DNA of 64,000 nt from Chloroflexota bacterium. GTDB taxonomy: Bacteria > Chloroflexota > Dehalococcoidia > Tepidiformales > Tepidiformaceae. This document shows, piece after piece, positions 7,958-17,982 of this stretch (position 1 is the first letter of the stretch; every line of letters starts with the position of its first letter). Both the position numbers and the translations under genes were made by a program. Where the stretch lies: positions 186,001 through 250,000 of the forward strand of contig JACPOQ010000032.1 in assembly GCA_016191435.1 (NCBI GenBank). Direction: 5' to 3'. The notes beneath the pieces are model-generated. The model had not been told where the DNA came from. It searched no databases and worked only from the letters and a program-made list of their open reading frames with translations.

Positions 7958-8824
7958 TCAGCGCCGACCGCGGTCGATGAACGCGGCGAGGCCCGGGATG
8001 AGGGCGGCGACCATTTCGCGCTGGAGGACGGAAGAGGCGGGACCATCCGCGCTGACGGCGGGGTTGACATCGTAAACCACGAGCTCGCCACGGACTTCGC
8101 CGTAGTCAATCTTCCCGAAGTCGAGGCCGAGGGCGGCTCGTAGCGTCCGCAGTCCTTCGGGCAGATCCGTGAGCCGCTCCCACGCGGGGTGGTCGTCGCC
8201 AATGACGATGGGGGACGGGCTCCGGGCAAGGTAGGCGTATTCGCAATCTCCGAAGAAGAACCAGCGGCGGATGGCGTAGCTGTCACCGGCGCGCTCGGGC
8301 AGGAATCGCTGCACGACGAAGCGGCGGTCGCGCCATATCCAGCGCGGCACGCCTGCCGGAGAGGCGTAGATAGGATACGAACCGGGGTCGATGCGGCCCG
8401 TGAGTCTCGGCGGCAGGCGGTCACGGAGGGCGTGAAACCGTGGGTGGCGCATGGGCGCCCAGCGATAGCCCCAGTCCTCGGTCCGGCCGCCGTAGTTCTG
8501 GTCGGTCTTGACGATGACCGGCCCGGCCCATGAATCATTTTTTGCGACCAGGTGGGTCGCGGTGCCATGCTTATGCACGTCGGATGCACCGCCGTTGATA
8601 ACGACGGGGTAGCGGGCCGCGAGTGCCTGGTAGCGGGGGCTGACGCTCGTGACATCGAGGTGCTGCCAGGCGATGTCGCCCGGGGGCGCCAGGGCGGGGT
8701 TCGTCGTCAGTTCGAAGCGGACGCCGCGCTCGCGCCAGTAATCGGCAACGTGACGGATGACGTAGCCGCTCCGAAAGAGGGTGGGATGGCCCGGAGCGGT
8801 GATCACAACGACTGTGACGCCCAC
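7958..8824 (-). CDS. ATP-grasp-like protein
   Basis: The predicted 288-residue protein has an N-terminal Rossmann-like half (VTVVVITAPGHP), a central phosphate-binding part (PVIVKTDQNYGG) and a C-terminal catalytic part. The latter has LDFGKIDYGEV and VYDVNPAVS, where Asp and Asn would bind Mg-ATP. This is the ATP-grasp pattern seen in RimK-like ligases. It is not close enough to any named member for me to assign a substrate. The start at GTG 8824 is chosen because GAGG lies 8 nt upstream and the protein fold begins there; the frame remains open to 9067, overlapping the divergent gene. It stands alone, divergent from the NnrS-like gene. Confidence 0.75.
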   Translation of the reverse strand: MGVTVVVITAPGHPTLFRSGYVIRHVADYWRERGVRFELTTNPALAPPGDIAWQHLDVTSVSPRYQALAARYPVVINGGASDVHKHGTATHLVAKNDSWAGPVIVKTDQNYGGRTEDWGYRWAPMRHPRFHALRDRLPPRLTGRIDPGSYPIYASPAGVPRWIWRDRRFVVQRFLPERAGDSYAIRRWFFFGDCEYAYLARSPSPIVIGDDHPAWERLTDLPEGLRTLRAALGLDFGKIDYGEVRGELVVYDVNPAVSADGPASSVLQREMVAALIPGLAAFIDRGRR

Positions 8825-8999
8825 GTTCCCGTCCTCTTCATCCTTGCTGCGAAGGTGCGCGCTCTTATGCGCGTTCAGAGGGTATCGGTTCGCGATGTGG
8901 AGTGATAGGGGACCAGGTGGCCGGCGCGAAGGCTGATGCGGGAACGCTGACGCGATACAGTAAGGGCATGGCGAGCCGCGACGACAAGGCTCCGAAGAC

Positions 9000-10391
9000 G
9001 TGACGACCAGGCCTGGCGGCCGCGACGAGGTCCTCCTCGCGGGGCCTCTCGTGCGCGGCACCGACATCGTGCCCGCGGTGGAAGATCGCTCCTACCTGGT
9101 CTTCATCGCCGGGGCGTTGCTCGCTGCCATCGGCGGCGGCTTCCTGCTGGGGGTGCTTGTATCGCTGAGCGAAGCGGGGGCATTCCTCGAAGACCGATCG
9201 CCATGGCTCATCCAGGCGCACGGCTGGGCACAGCTTGAAGGCTGGGGGGGCCTATTCGTGGCCGGGATGGGGTTCCGGCTGCTGCCGCGGTTCGCAGGAC
9301 GGCGGCCGTTGCCGCGCAGGGCGAACCTCGCGGTGTTCGCGCTACTGTTCGCCGGGGTCGTGGTCCGCACGTTCGCTCAAGCAGGCGACGGAGGCAGGGC
9401 GTCGGCGGCAGGCGTGCTCTTGGGACTGGTGCTCTGGGGCACCGGGGCGCTGGCCTTCAGCCTCGTATTGGCGTGGACGCTGGCCAGGGGGCGCGGGCGG
9501 GGACAGCCCTGGCACGCGTTCGCAGCGGCCGGGGCGGCGTGGTGGGGGGCCTGGGCGATTGCCGGCGTGGCCGCGGGCGTGCGCGGTGCGCGCAACGACG
9601 CCTACGTGCCTTCGACGCTGGATGACGCGCTGACCTGGGTGGCGATGCTCGGGGCAATCGGGAACTTCATCTGGGCGGTCCAAAGCCGCAGCGTGCCCAT
9701 CTTCTTCGGTCGAAGGACTCCGCCGCTGCGACGGGTGATCGTGCCGGGTGTCCTGCTGAACACGGGAGTGGCGCTGCTCTACACGGCGGCCTGGCTCGAC
9801 GAGGGCGGCACTCGCGAGCGGTTGGTGGGCGCGGGGTTCGTGATGAGCGGCGTGGCGCTCGCCTGGCTAGCGCCGGTTGCAGGGTCGTGCTGGGGGAAAG
9901 CGACGCGCTTGCGCCCACGTGCGCGGGCGGCCGCGCGCTTCGTGCTGCTCGCGAATGAGATGGCGGTGCTGAGTGGCGTGCTGCTCGCCTGGGCGGGCGC
10001 GCGAACGCTCGCTGATGGCGGGTTCGCGGCCGAGGGCGTGCGGGATGCTGCGCGCCATGCGTTCGGCGCCGGGGTGCTGACGCTCCTCATTGTTGGGATG
10101 GCGCAGCTCGTGGCGCCATTCTTCGCGCTCCAGCGTGTGGAACCGCGGAGCGTGTGGCTCTTGGACCACGGGGTGTTCTGGCTGCTGGCGGCGGCAGCCA
10201 TGTTGCGGGTCGCGGCGGGCCTGCTACTCGGACACGTGGCGACGGAGGGGCGCATGCAGATGGCGGCAGCGGCCGGGACGCTGGCGTGGCTGGGGCTGGT
10301 GGTGTTCGCGTTCGCCGTGGCCCGTGCGGTACGGGGCGAATCGGCGGCGAAAGCGGCGATTGCAGCGGCGGCAGCGCGGCCCGGCGGCTGA
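9000..10391 (+). CDS. NnrS-like polytopic membrane protein
   Basis: 463 residues with about twelve hydrophobic segments and very little soluble loop. The early motif QAHGWAQLEGWGGLFVAGMG, followed by LLPRF, matches the NnrS family, haem/copper-containing membrane proteins linked to nitric oxide and nitrosative stress. The conserved His at about residue 73, the later Gln residues and the helix pattern fit. No nitric oxide reductase genes are nearby, so a role in denitrification cannot be claimed. The start is a GTG with weak ribosome-binding complementarity. A nested hairpin follows the stop. Confidence 0.8.
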   Translation: MTTRPGGRDEVLLAGPLVRGTDIVPAVEDRSYLVFIAGALLAAIGGGFLLGVLVSLSEAGAFLEDRSPWLIQAHGWAQLEGWGGLFVAGMGFRLLPRFAGRRPLPRRANLAVFALLFAGVVVRTFAQAGDGGRASAAGVLLGLVLWGTGALAFSLVLAWTLARGRGRGQPWHAFAAAGAAWWGAWAIAGVAAGVRGARNDAYVPSTLDDALTWVAMLGAIGNFIWAVQSRSVPIFFGRRTPPLRRVIVPGVLLNTGVALLYTAAWLDEGGTRERLVGAGFVMSGVALAWLAPVAGSCWGKATRLRPRARAAARFVLLANEMAVLSGVLLAWAGARTLADGGFAAEGVRDAARHAFGAGVLTLLIVGMAQLVAPFFALQRVEPRSVWLLDHGVFWLLAAAAMLRVAAGLLLGHVATEGRMQMAAAAGTLAWLGLVVFAFAVARAVRGESAAKAAIAAAAARPGG

Positions 10392-10395
10392 TGAC

Positions 10396-10430
10396 CCTCG
10401 CAACGATGGGCCTTTCGGCCCCTGGCGAGG
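10396..10430 (+). terminator. Nested stem-loop after NnrS-like gene
   Basis: An outer stem CCTCGC/GCGAGG (10396-10401 with 10425-10430) encloses an inner stem GGGCC/GGCCC with a TTTC loop. There is no T-run. It may end transcription before the cupin gene or protect the 3' end. Confidence 0.45.
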
Positions 10431-10500
10431 CCAGCTTGCCGGGAGGATGATAATCGAAGGGCGCCGCCGCGAATGCGTGTGGCGCCCCACAGGAGGCAGC

Positions 10501-10878
10501 ATGCCCAAGATTCACCACCACCCCACGGGGCCACATCCGGAGCCGGCGAGCGTCCACTACCTCGACCTCGAGGCGGAGGCGGACAGGCTGACTGCGACGC
10601 TCGCGGGTCATCGCCGACGCAGCGTGAACCTGGCGCGGGAGTCGGGCGTCTCGCTCATCATGATGGCGCTGGAGGCGGGAGACGCCATCGCCGAACATTC
10701 CGCCGAGGGCGTCGTCGTGGTGCAGCTGCTGCGCGGGCACGCGGTGATCCAGTCCGGCGGGGAGAGCTACGACCTGCGGGATGCGCAGGCAGTGCTCTTC
10801 CAGCCGGGGGTGCGCCACACGATCCACGCGGAGGAACAATCGGTGGTGCTGCTCACCGTGAACGGCGAGCACGGGTAG
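10501..10878 (+). CDS. Small single-domain cupin
   Basis: 125 residues forming one conserved beta-barrel at about 45-120. The metal-binding motif is partial: the second cupin motif (PGVRHTIHAEE) keeps its His, while the first has GDAIAEHSAEG with one His and Glu. The fold type is sure but the reaction is not: possibilities are a sensor, an isomerase or a small dioxygenase. The ATG at 10501 has an excellent AGGAGG 5 nt upstream. A histidine-rich N-terminus (KIHHHPTGPH) could bind metal. The gene converges with the DUF302 operon, 16 nt away. Confidence 0.85.
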   Translation: MPKIHHHPTGPHPEPASVHYLDLEAEADRLTATLAGHRRRSVNLARESGVSLIMMALEAGDAIAEHSAEGVVVVQLLRGHAVIQSGGESYDLRDAQAVLFQPGVRHTIHAEEQSVVLLTVNGEHG

Positions 10879-10894
10879 CTCACGCGGGCCAGCG

Positions 10895-11302
10895 TCAGGT
10901 CGCGGCGCCGACGGAATCCATGGCGGCGGTCAGCCGGGCGAGCGCGTCCGCCGCGAGCGCGGCGAGCGCGGGCGAGGAGAACGCCTGGGCCATGAGCTGC
11001 GGGTTCTGGATGGCGACGGTGGTCTGGTCTGGTGACGCGCCCTCGCGGAGGGCGACGCCGCAGGGAAGAAAGGCGCCCACGTCCGGCTCGGCCTCAAGAC
11101 TGGCGTGCGCGAGTTTCGGGTTGCAGGCGCCGAGGATGCGATAGGGCTTCGTCTCGATCCCGAGCTTCTGGCGAAGGGTCGCGGCCACGTCGACCTCAGT
11201 GAGGATGCCGAAGCCCTGTTGCTGGAGCGCACCGCGGACCAATGCTTCAGCTTCGGGGAGCGGCGCGGCGACATGGTAGGTGAGCACAGAGGGGGCGTTC
11301 AT
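10895..11302 (-). CDS. DUF302 family protein
   Basis: 135 residues of the DUF302 alpha/beta fold, with the family pattern FGILTEVDVAATLRQKLG, then YRILGACNPKLAHASLE and GAFLPCGVALRE, including the two conserved Cys. Homologues occur beside thiol-, metal- and sulfur-related genes, but the activity is uncharacterised. Its ATG overlaps the upstream DUF2892 stop (ATGA), implying translational coupling. It is the last gene of the ArsR-MMPL-DUF2892-DUF302 operon, with GGAGGG upstream as ribosome site. Confidence 0.88.
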   Translation of the reverse strand: MNAPSVLTYHVAAPLPEAEALVRGALQQQGFGILTEVDVAATLRQKLGIETKPYRILGACNPKLAHASLEAEPDVGAFLPCGVALREGASPDQTTVAIQNPQLMAQAFSSPALAALAADALARLTAAMDSVGAAT

Positions 11303-11616
11303 CGCTCTCCCTCCGAATGGCCGGGCGCGGAAGCCCGTGGCGCGCAGTACGAGGCGCCGCGGAAGTGACCACCCCAGAGCGGGGCGATGGGGCAGAGGTT
11401 GAAAACGCCGGCGGCGATGGGCACGAGCCCGAACGCCGCCAGCACGAAGCCGGGCACGGTCGCAAGGAGCAGGCCAACGGTCACCAGGCTTAGGCCGAAG
11501 ACGATGCGGGCGACGCGCCCGCCAGTGGACGCCATGAATCCAGTGAAAGCGTGACCCAGGCGGGCCAGTAACGGCTGTGGGGCGGCAGTGACGGGGGTGG
11601 TTGAGTTGATCGCCAT
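11299..11616 (-). CDS. DUF2892 (YgaP-like) small inner membrane protein
   Basis: 105 residues with a hydrophobic hairpin at about 35-75 (ARIVFGLSLVTVGLLL, then LAAFGLVPIAAGVFNLCP) ending in a Cys-containing NLCPIAPLWG stretch. This is the YgaP-type transmembrane module, often associated with rhodanese/sulfur chemistry or ArsR operons. The start ATG 11616 is selected by GGAGGAA about 7 nt upstream; the frame continues further but without homology. It is 25 nt downstream of the MMPL gene and overlaps the next gene by 4 nt. Confidence 0.88.
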   Translation of the reverse strand: MAINSTTPVTAAPQPLLARLGHAFTGFMASTGGRVARIVFGLSLVTVGLLLATVPGFVLAAFGLVPIAAGVFNLCPIAPLWGGHFRGASYCAPRASAPGHSEGER

Positions 11617-11641
11617 TTCGTAGTTCCTCCGGGGGTTGTGA

Positions 11642-13714
11642 CTAGTGGGCGAAGCGGACGTTCGGCAGGACGTGGCCGGCCCAGCGGGGCAGCCACCAGG
11701 CACGGGTGCCCACCAGGTGGAGCACAGCCGGGACAAGCACGAGCCGGACCAGCAGGGCATCGAGCAGGACCGCGGTGCCGAGGATGAGGCCCATCTCCTT
11801 CATCGGGAGCGTGCCGGCGATGGCGAACGTGAAGAAGACAGCAACCATGACGCCGGCGGCGGCGACGATGGCGCGGGCGGTGTGGGCAAGGGCGCCCTGG
11901 ATCGCCTCGGCCGCATCGGCAGAGCGTTCGAAGTGTTCGCGGGCGGAGGCGAGCAGGAAGACTGTGTAGTCCATCGAGATAGCGAACACGAGGGTGAAGA
12001 AGAACAACGGCGCCCACGAGGTGAGGTAGCCCTGGCTTTCGAAGCCCATAGGCCCGGCCGCCCAGCCATGCTGGAATGCGAGCGCGCCGACACCGAAGGC
12101 GGCGCCGACGGAGAGGAGGTTGAAGATGACGCCGGCAACGGCGATGAACACCGCCCGCAGCGCAAAGAGCAGGAGCAGGAACCCGAGCACAAGCACCGTG
12201 CCGATGACGACCGGCGCGCGCTGGCGAAGCGTGCGGTCGAGGTCATGGTTTTCGGCGACGGGGCCACCGACGAGGGTGCCCGCGGGCAACTCGCGCCGCA
12301 ACGAGCTCACGAGATCGCTGGACGCTTTGCTCGATGGGTCCGTGGTGGCGATGGCGGTCACGAGGTTGTAGCCTTCGCCGCCAGGCTGGGTGGGAAAGAC
12401 GGCGGCGATGCCGGGCGTGCCCTGAACCGTCTGCGCGACGGATGCGGCGTCTGTGCCGGGGGGCACGATGACCTGCAACGGGCCAGGGCCGCCCGGGCCG
12501 AAGGCCTGACCCAAGATGTCGTAGCCAACGCGCGCCTGGCTGTCCTTCGGGAGGACGTTGATGCCGGGCATGCCGGTTTCGAGCCCCAACAGCGGGCTGG
12601 CGAGGAGGAGGAGTGCGCCCACGACCGCAATCGCGAGGATCGCCGACCGCGCCTGGACGCGTTCGGCGAATCGCGCCCACCATGCGCTGCGATGGTCGCC
12701 GGCGGAATGCCAGGGGAGCGCGAGGCGGTTGACCCCGGGGCCAAGCAAGGCCGGCAACAGGGTGAGCGCGGCGAGCAGCACGAAGCCGACCGCGAGCATC
12801 ATCCCCGCCGCCATCGAGCGGAAGGCCGGGACGGGCACGAGTAGCACGGCGGAGAGGCTGATCAACACCGTCAGGCCGCTGAAGAGCACGGCCTTGCCGG
12901 CGGTGTCCATGGTCACGCCGACGGCGCCATTGATATCGTGCGGCGTCGCATGAGCGGCGCCGCGGAACCGCGTGACAATGAAGAGCGCGTAATCGATGCC
13001 GAGCGCCAGCGCGAACATCATGGCGAAGTTCAGGGTCCAGATGGAGAGGTCCATCACCTGGGTGATGCCAAAGAGGATGCCCATCGCGGAGATGAGGCCC
13101 GCGGCCGTGAGCACAAGCGGCAGCCCTGCCGCGGCGAGCGAGCCGAACGCGACCACGAGGATGAGCGCAGTGATCGGCCACGTGACGAGCTCGGCCCTGA
13201 ACATGCCGTCGCGATTCACAGAGTTGAAATCGCCCCAGAACGCGGGGGAGCCCGTGAGCGCGACCGTCACCGAGCCATCGCTCAGTTTGCCGACGGGACC
13301 GGCGAGATCCTCGGCGACGCGCACAGCGGTGGTGGGGTCGACGAGCGCGCCAGCCTGCAGCATCACGGTGTGGCCATCGGCGCTGACTTGCGGGAGCGCG
13401 GGGGAGAGCTCGGGGCGGGCGGCGAGCAGCGCCGTCGCCCGGGCGACGCGGTCCTGGAACGGGGCGCTATCGGCCGCAAGGGTGTCGCTATGGAAGACCA
13501 CAACGGCCGACTGCGATGAGTAGCCGCCGAAGTCACGCTCGATGAGCTGGCGGGCGGCGAGCGAATCGCTCCCGTTGACTTCCCACATCGCGCCGGACAG
13601 CGCGCTTTCGAGCCGTGGCGCGAAGAAGCCGAGGCCGATCGCGAGGACCGCCCAGGAAACCAGGACTCCGGGCCGGTGGCGGTGGGCCCAGCGGCCGATC
13701 GTTCCGAGTGACAT
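11642..13714 (-). CDS. MMPL-family RND transporter
   Basis: 690 residues with two copies of the MMPL module. Each has one helix, a large extracytoplasmic loop and five helices. The hallmark GIDYALF (first half) and SMDYTVF (second half) motifs carry the Asp-Tyr pair for proton relay. Such transporters export lipids, siderophores or toxic amphiphiles using the proton gradient. ATG 13714 has AAGGAG 8 nt upstream; the longer frame has no homology. It lies 62 nt downstream of the ArsR gene, so the exporter is probably repressed by it. The substrate is unknown, although the Cys-bearing partners suggest a thiol, sulfide or metal stress. Confidence 0.92.
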   Translation of the reverse strand: MSLGTIGRWAHRHRPGVLVSWAVLAIGLGFFAPRLESALSGAMWEVNGSDSLAARQLIERDFGGYSSQSAVVVFHSDTLAADSAPFQDRVARATALLAARPELSPALPQVSADGHTVMLQAGALVDPTTAVRVAEDLAGPVGKLSDGSVTVALTGSPAFWGDFNSVNRDGMFRAELVTWPITALILVVAFGSLAAAGLPLVLTAAGLISAMGILFGITQVMDLSIWTLNFAMMFALALGIDYALFIVTRFRGAAHATPHDINGAVGVTMDTAGKAVLFSGLTVLISLSAVLLVPVPAFRSMAAGMMLAVGFVLLAALTLLPALLGPGVNRLALPWHSAGDHRSAWWARFAERVQARSAILAIAVVGALLLLASPLLGLETGMPGINVLPKDSQARVGYDILGQAFGPGGPGPLQVIVPPGTDAASVAQTVQGTPGIAAVFPTQPGGEGYNLVTAIATTDPSSKASSDLVSSLRRELPAGTLVGGPVAENHDLDRTLRQRAPVVIGTVLVLGFLLLLFALRAVFIAVAGVIFNLLSVGAAFGVGALAFQHGWAAGPMGFESQGYLTSWAPLFFFTLVFAISMDYTVFLLASAREHFERSADAAEAIQGALAHTARAIVAAAGVMVAVFFTFAIAGTLPMKEMGLILGTAVLLDALLVRLVLVPAVLHLVGTRAWWLPRWAGHVLPNVRFAH

Positions 13715-13776
13715 GTCTATGACTCCTTGACCATCTAGTTGTGTTCGAGCGACGAGAATTGAGACAAGCCGGAGTG

Positions 13777-14106
13777 TCAGACGCCGATGAGCCTGGCCTG
13801 GCCTTCGATCTGCGCGCGCAGACGTCCGCAAACGATGTCGCAGAGTTGGGTGACGCTGGGGTCGGTGATGGAGTAGTAGGCGGCGGTGCCCACGGCGCGG
13901 CGCTCGACGATGCCGGCCGAGAGGAGGACGCGGAGGTGCTTGCTGACGTTCGCCTGGGTGGTGCCGAGGCGCTCGACAAGCTCGCCAACGTTAAGCTCGC
14001 CTTCGTGGAGCAGCGTCCGGAGGATCGCGAGCCGGGTGGCATCGCCGAGCACGCGGAAGCGTTCAGCGACGTGTTCGAGGAGCTGTGGCGGAAGGTGTTC
14101 GGGCAC
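13777..14106 (-). CDS. ArsR/SmtB-family repressor
   Basis: About 109 residues forming a winged helix-turn-helix. The DNA-recognition part is TTQANVSKHLRVLLSAGIV, and the C-terminus carries a Cys pair in VTQLCDIVCGRL that could sense metal or thiol-reactive compounds. The start is set at GTG 14106: a canonical promoter (TTGACT, 17 nt, TAGAGT) ends 7 nt upstream and leaves no room for a leader. The frame is open to 14175, but a start there would lie upstream of this promoter. It heads the MMPL-DUF2892-DUF302 operon and is divergent from the XRE/cupin regulator, with an intergenic space of about 130 bp. Confidence 0.9.
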   Translation of the reverse strand: MPEHLPPQLLEHVAERFRVLGDATRLAILRTLLHEGELNVGELVERLGTTQANVSKHLRVLLSAGIVERRAVGTAAYYSITDPSVTQLCDIVCGRLRAQIEGQARLIGV

Positions 14107-14113
14107 AAAGACA

Positions 14114-14142
14114 ACTCTATGACTTCGCAGTGATGCAGTCAA
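14114..14142 (-). promoter_or_regulatory. Promoter of the arsR-like operon
   Basis: On the minus strand the -35 TTGACT (14142-14137) and -10 TAGAGT (14119-14114) are separated by exactly 17 nt. The predicted start coincides with GTG 14106, so the message would be leaderless. Confidence 0.7.
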
Positions 14143-14202
14143 GCATGGCGGCCCCGCGGCCGGCGACGGATCCACATGCCTTGCACCGAGCGACGCCGGC
14201 GC

Positions 14203-14232
14203 TTGTGTTGCCAGACTTCTGTCTCCTATAGT
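14203..14232 (+). promoter_or_regulatory. Promoter of XRE/cupin-GNAT operon
   Basis: The -10 TATAGT at 14227-14232 matches consensus at five of six positions and ends 6 nt before GTG 14239. A weak -35 TTGTGT lies 18 nt upstream at 14203-14208. No Shine-Dalgarno is possible, so this is a leaderless start. Confidence 0.65.
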
Positions 14233-14238
14233 GTACGC

Positions 14239-14817
14239 GTGACTACCAGTTCGGCTGTAACGCCAGGGATCGAGAGCCGAATCGCGGCCAACCTCAAGGC
14301 GCGCCGGGAGGCTCTGGGGCTCTCGCTGGGACAGCTCGCGGAGCGTTCCGGGGTGAGCAAGGCCATGATCGCGAAAGTAGAAGCGGAGATCTCGTCGCCG
14401 ACGGCCGGATTGCTAGGCAGGCTGTGCGCGGGGCTCGGGGTGACGCTTTCGTCACTCATGAACTCGGTCGAAGCCGCCGGGAGCACGTATTTCCCGGCAC
14501 ACGGCCAGCCATCATGGCGCGACCCGGAGACCGGCCTCGAGCGGACGCTCGTCGCGGCGGTGTCGGAACGGAGCAACGTCGAAATCGCGCGGCTGACGCT
14601 TCCGGCAGGGACGATGGTGGAGTACGCGCTCGTGCCCGAGCGGCCGATGCGCCAGCACATCTACATGCTCGCGGGGAGCGTGACCTTCACCATCGGTGGC
14701 GAATCGACGGTGCTTTCGCCCGGGGACTGCCTGTTCGCGGTCATCGACCGCCCGACGCGGTTCGAGGTGCCCGCGACAACCGCCGCCGAGTACCTGGTGA
14801 TCCAGGAGCCGGCGTGA
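14239..14817 (+). CDS. XRE-family regulator with C-terminal cupin
   Basis: 192 residues. A helix-turn-helix of the lambda-repressor type lies at about 12-68 (LGQLAERSGVSKAMIAKVE). A cupin barrel at about 100-185 contains MRQHIYMLAGSVTF and LSPGDCLFAV. This arrangement is common in regulators of amino-acid, polyamine or antibiotic metabolism, where the cupin binds the effector. The GTG 14239 start is chosen because of the -10 box 6 nt upstream; the longer frame to 14176 would lie upstream of the promoter. It overlaps the following acetyltransferase gene by 4 nt (GTGA), so the two are coupled and the regulator likely controls it. Confidence 0.9.
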   Translation: MTTSSAVTPGIESRIAANLKARREALGLSLGQLAERSGVSKAMIAKVEAEISSPTAGLLGRLCAGLGVTLSSLMNSVEAAGSTYFPAHGQPSWRDPETGLERTLVAAVSERSNVEIARLTLPAGTMVEYALVPERPMRQHIYMLAGSVTFTIGGESTVLSPGDCLFAVIDRPTRFEVPATTAAEYLVIQEPA

Positions 14818-15344
14818 CCACGGCGGGAGGGACTGCAATCGAGCGGCTGGATGGGCCGGGGGCACGCGAGGCACTCCGCGCGTTGGCCGAAATCCTGTGC
14901 GACTGCGTCGAGGGCGGCGCCTCCGTGAGCTTCCTGGCGCCCCTATCGATCGAGCGGGCCGAGAAGTTCTGGGACAAGGTGGCCGCGGCCGTCGAACGTG
15001 GCGAATCCGCGTTGCTGGTCGCACGAGACGCGGAGGGCATCCAGGGGACGGTCCAGCTGGTGTTATCGCTTCCGGAGAATCAGCCGCACCGCGGCGAGGT
15101 CGCGAAGCTGCTCGTGCACCGCCGCGCGCGCCGGCGTGGCATCGCGCAGACGCTGATGCGCGCCGCCGAGCGGGAGGCGGTGGCCGAGGGGCGGACGCTG
15201 CTGACGCTGGACACGGCCAGCGCGGAGGCGGAGCGGGTGTACCAACGCCTCGGGTGGCAGCTCTGCGGCATCATCCCGGGCTACGCCCTCAACCCGGACC
15301 GGTCGTCCTGCGACACCGCGGTGTACTGGAAGCGGGTGGGGTAG
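14814..15344 (+). CDS. GNAT N-acetyltransferase
   Basis: 176 residues of the GNAT fold. The acetyl-CoA binding motif is VHRRARRRGIAQTLMRAAE (R/Q-x-x-G-x-G/A variant), followed by LLTLDTASAEAERVYQRLGW. The C-terminal beta strand carries an Asp/Tyr near CDTAVYWKR. Single-domain members acetylate small amines, antibiotics or protein N-termini; the substrate here is unknown. Its GTG start overlaps the stop of the XRE/cupin regulator. A strong inverted repeat follows its stop and separates it from the convergent katG gene. Confidence 0.9.
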   Translation: MTTAGGTAIERLDGPGAREALRALAEILCDCVEGGASVSFLAPLSIERAEKFWDKVAAAVERGESALLVARDAEGIQGTVQLVLSLPENQPHRGEVAKLLVHRRARRRGIAQTLMRAAEREAVAEGRTLLTLDTASAEAERVYQRLGWQLCGIIPGYALNPDRSSCDTAVYWKRVG

Positions 15345-15355
15345 CAGCCAGCGGC

Positions 15356-15408
15356 TTCGCCAGGCCGAGGCATTGTGCTGCAAATACCTCTGCCTCTGGC
15401 CTGGCGGA
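15356..15408. terminator. Bidirectional terminator hairpin between GNAT and katG
   Basis: A 9-bp perfect stem CGCCAGGCC/GGCCTGGCG (15358-15366 with 15398-15406) is extended inward by GAGGCA/TGCCTC with one bulged base, and has a 18-nt loop. It sits between two convergent genes, as expected of a shared terminator. Confidence 0.7.
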
Positions 15409-15447
15409 AGAAACGGGAGACAAGCGATACGAGCACCTCCCCGCGGG

Positions 15448-17982
<2,535 letters not shown>

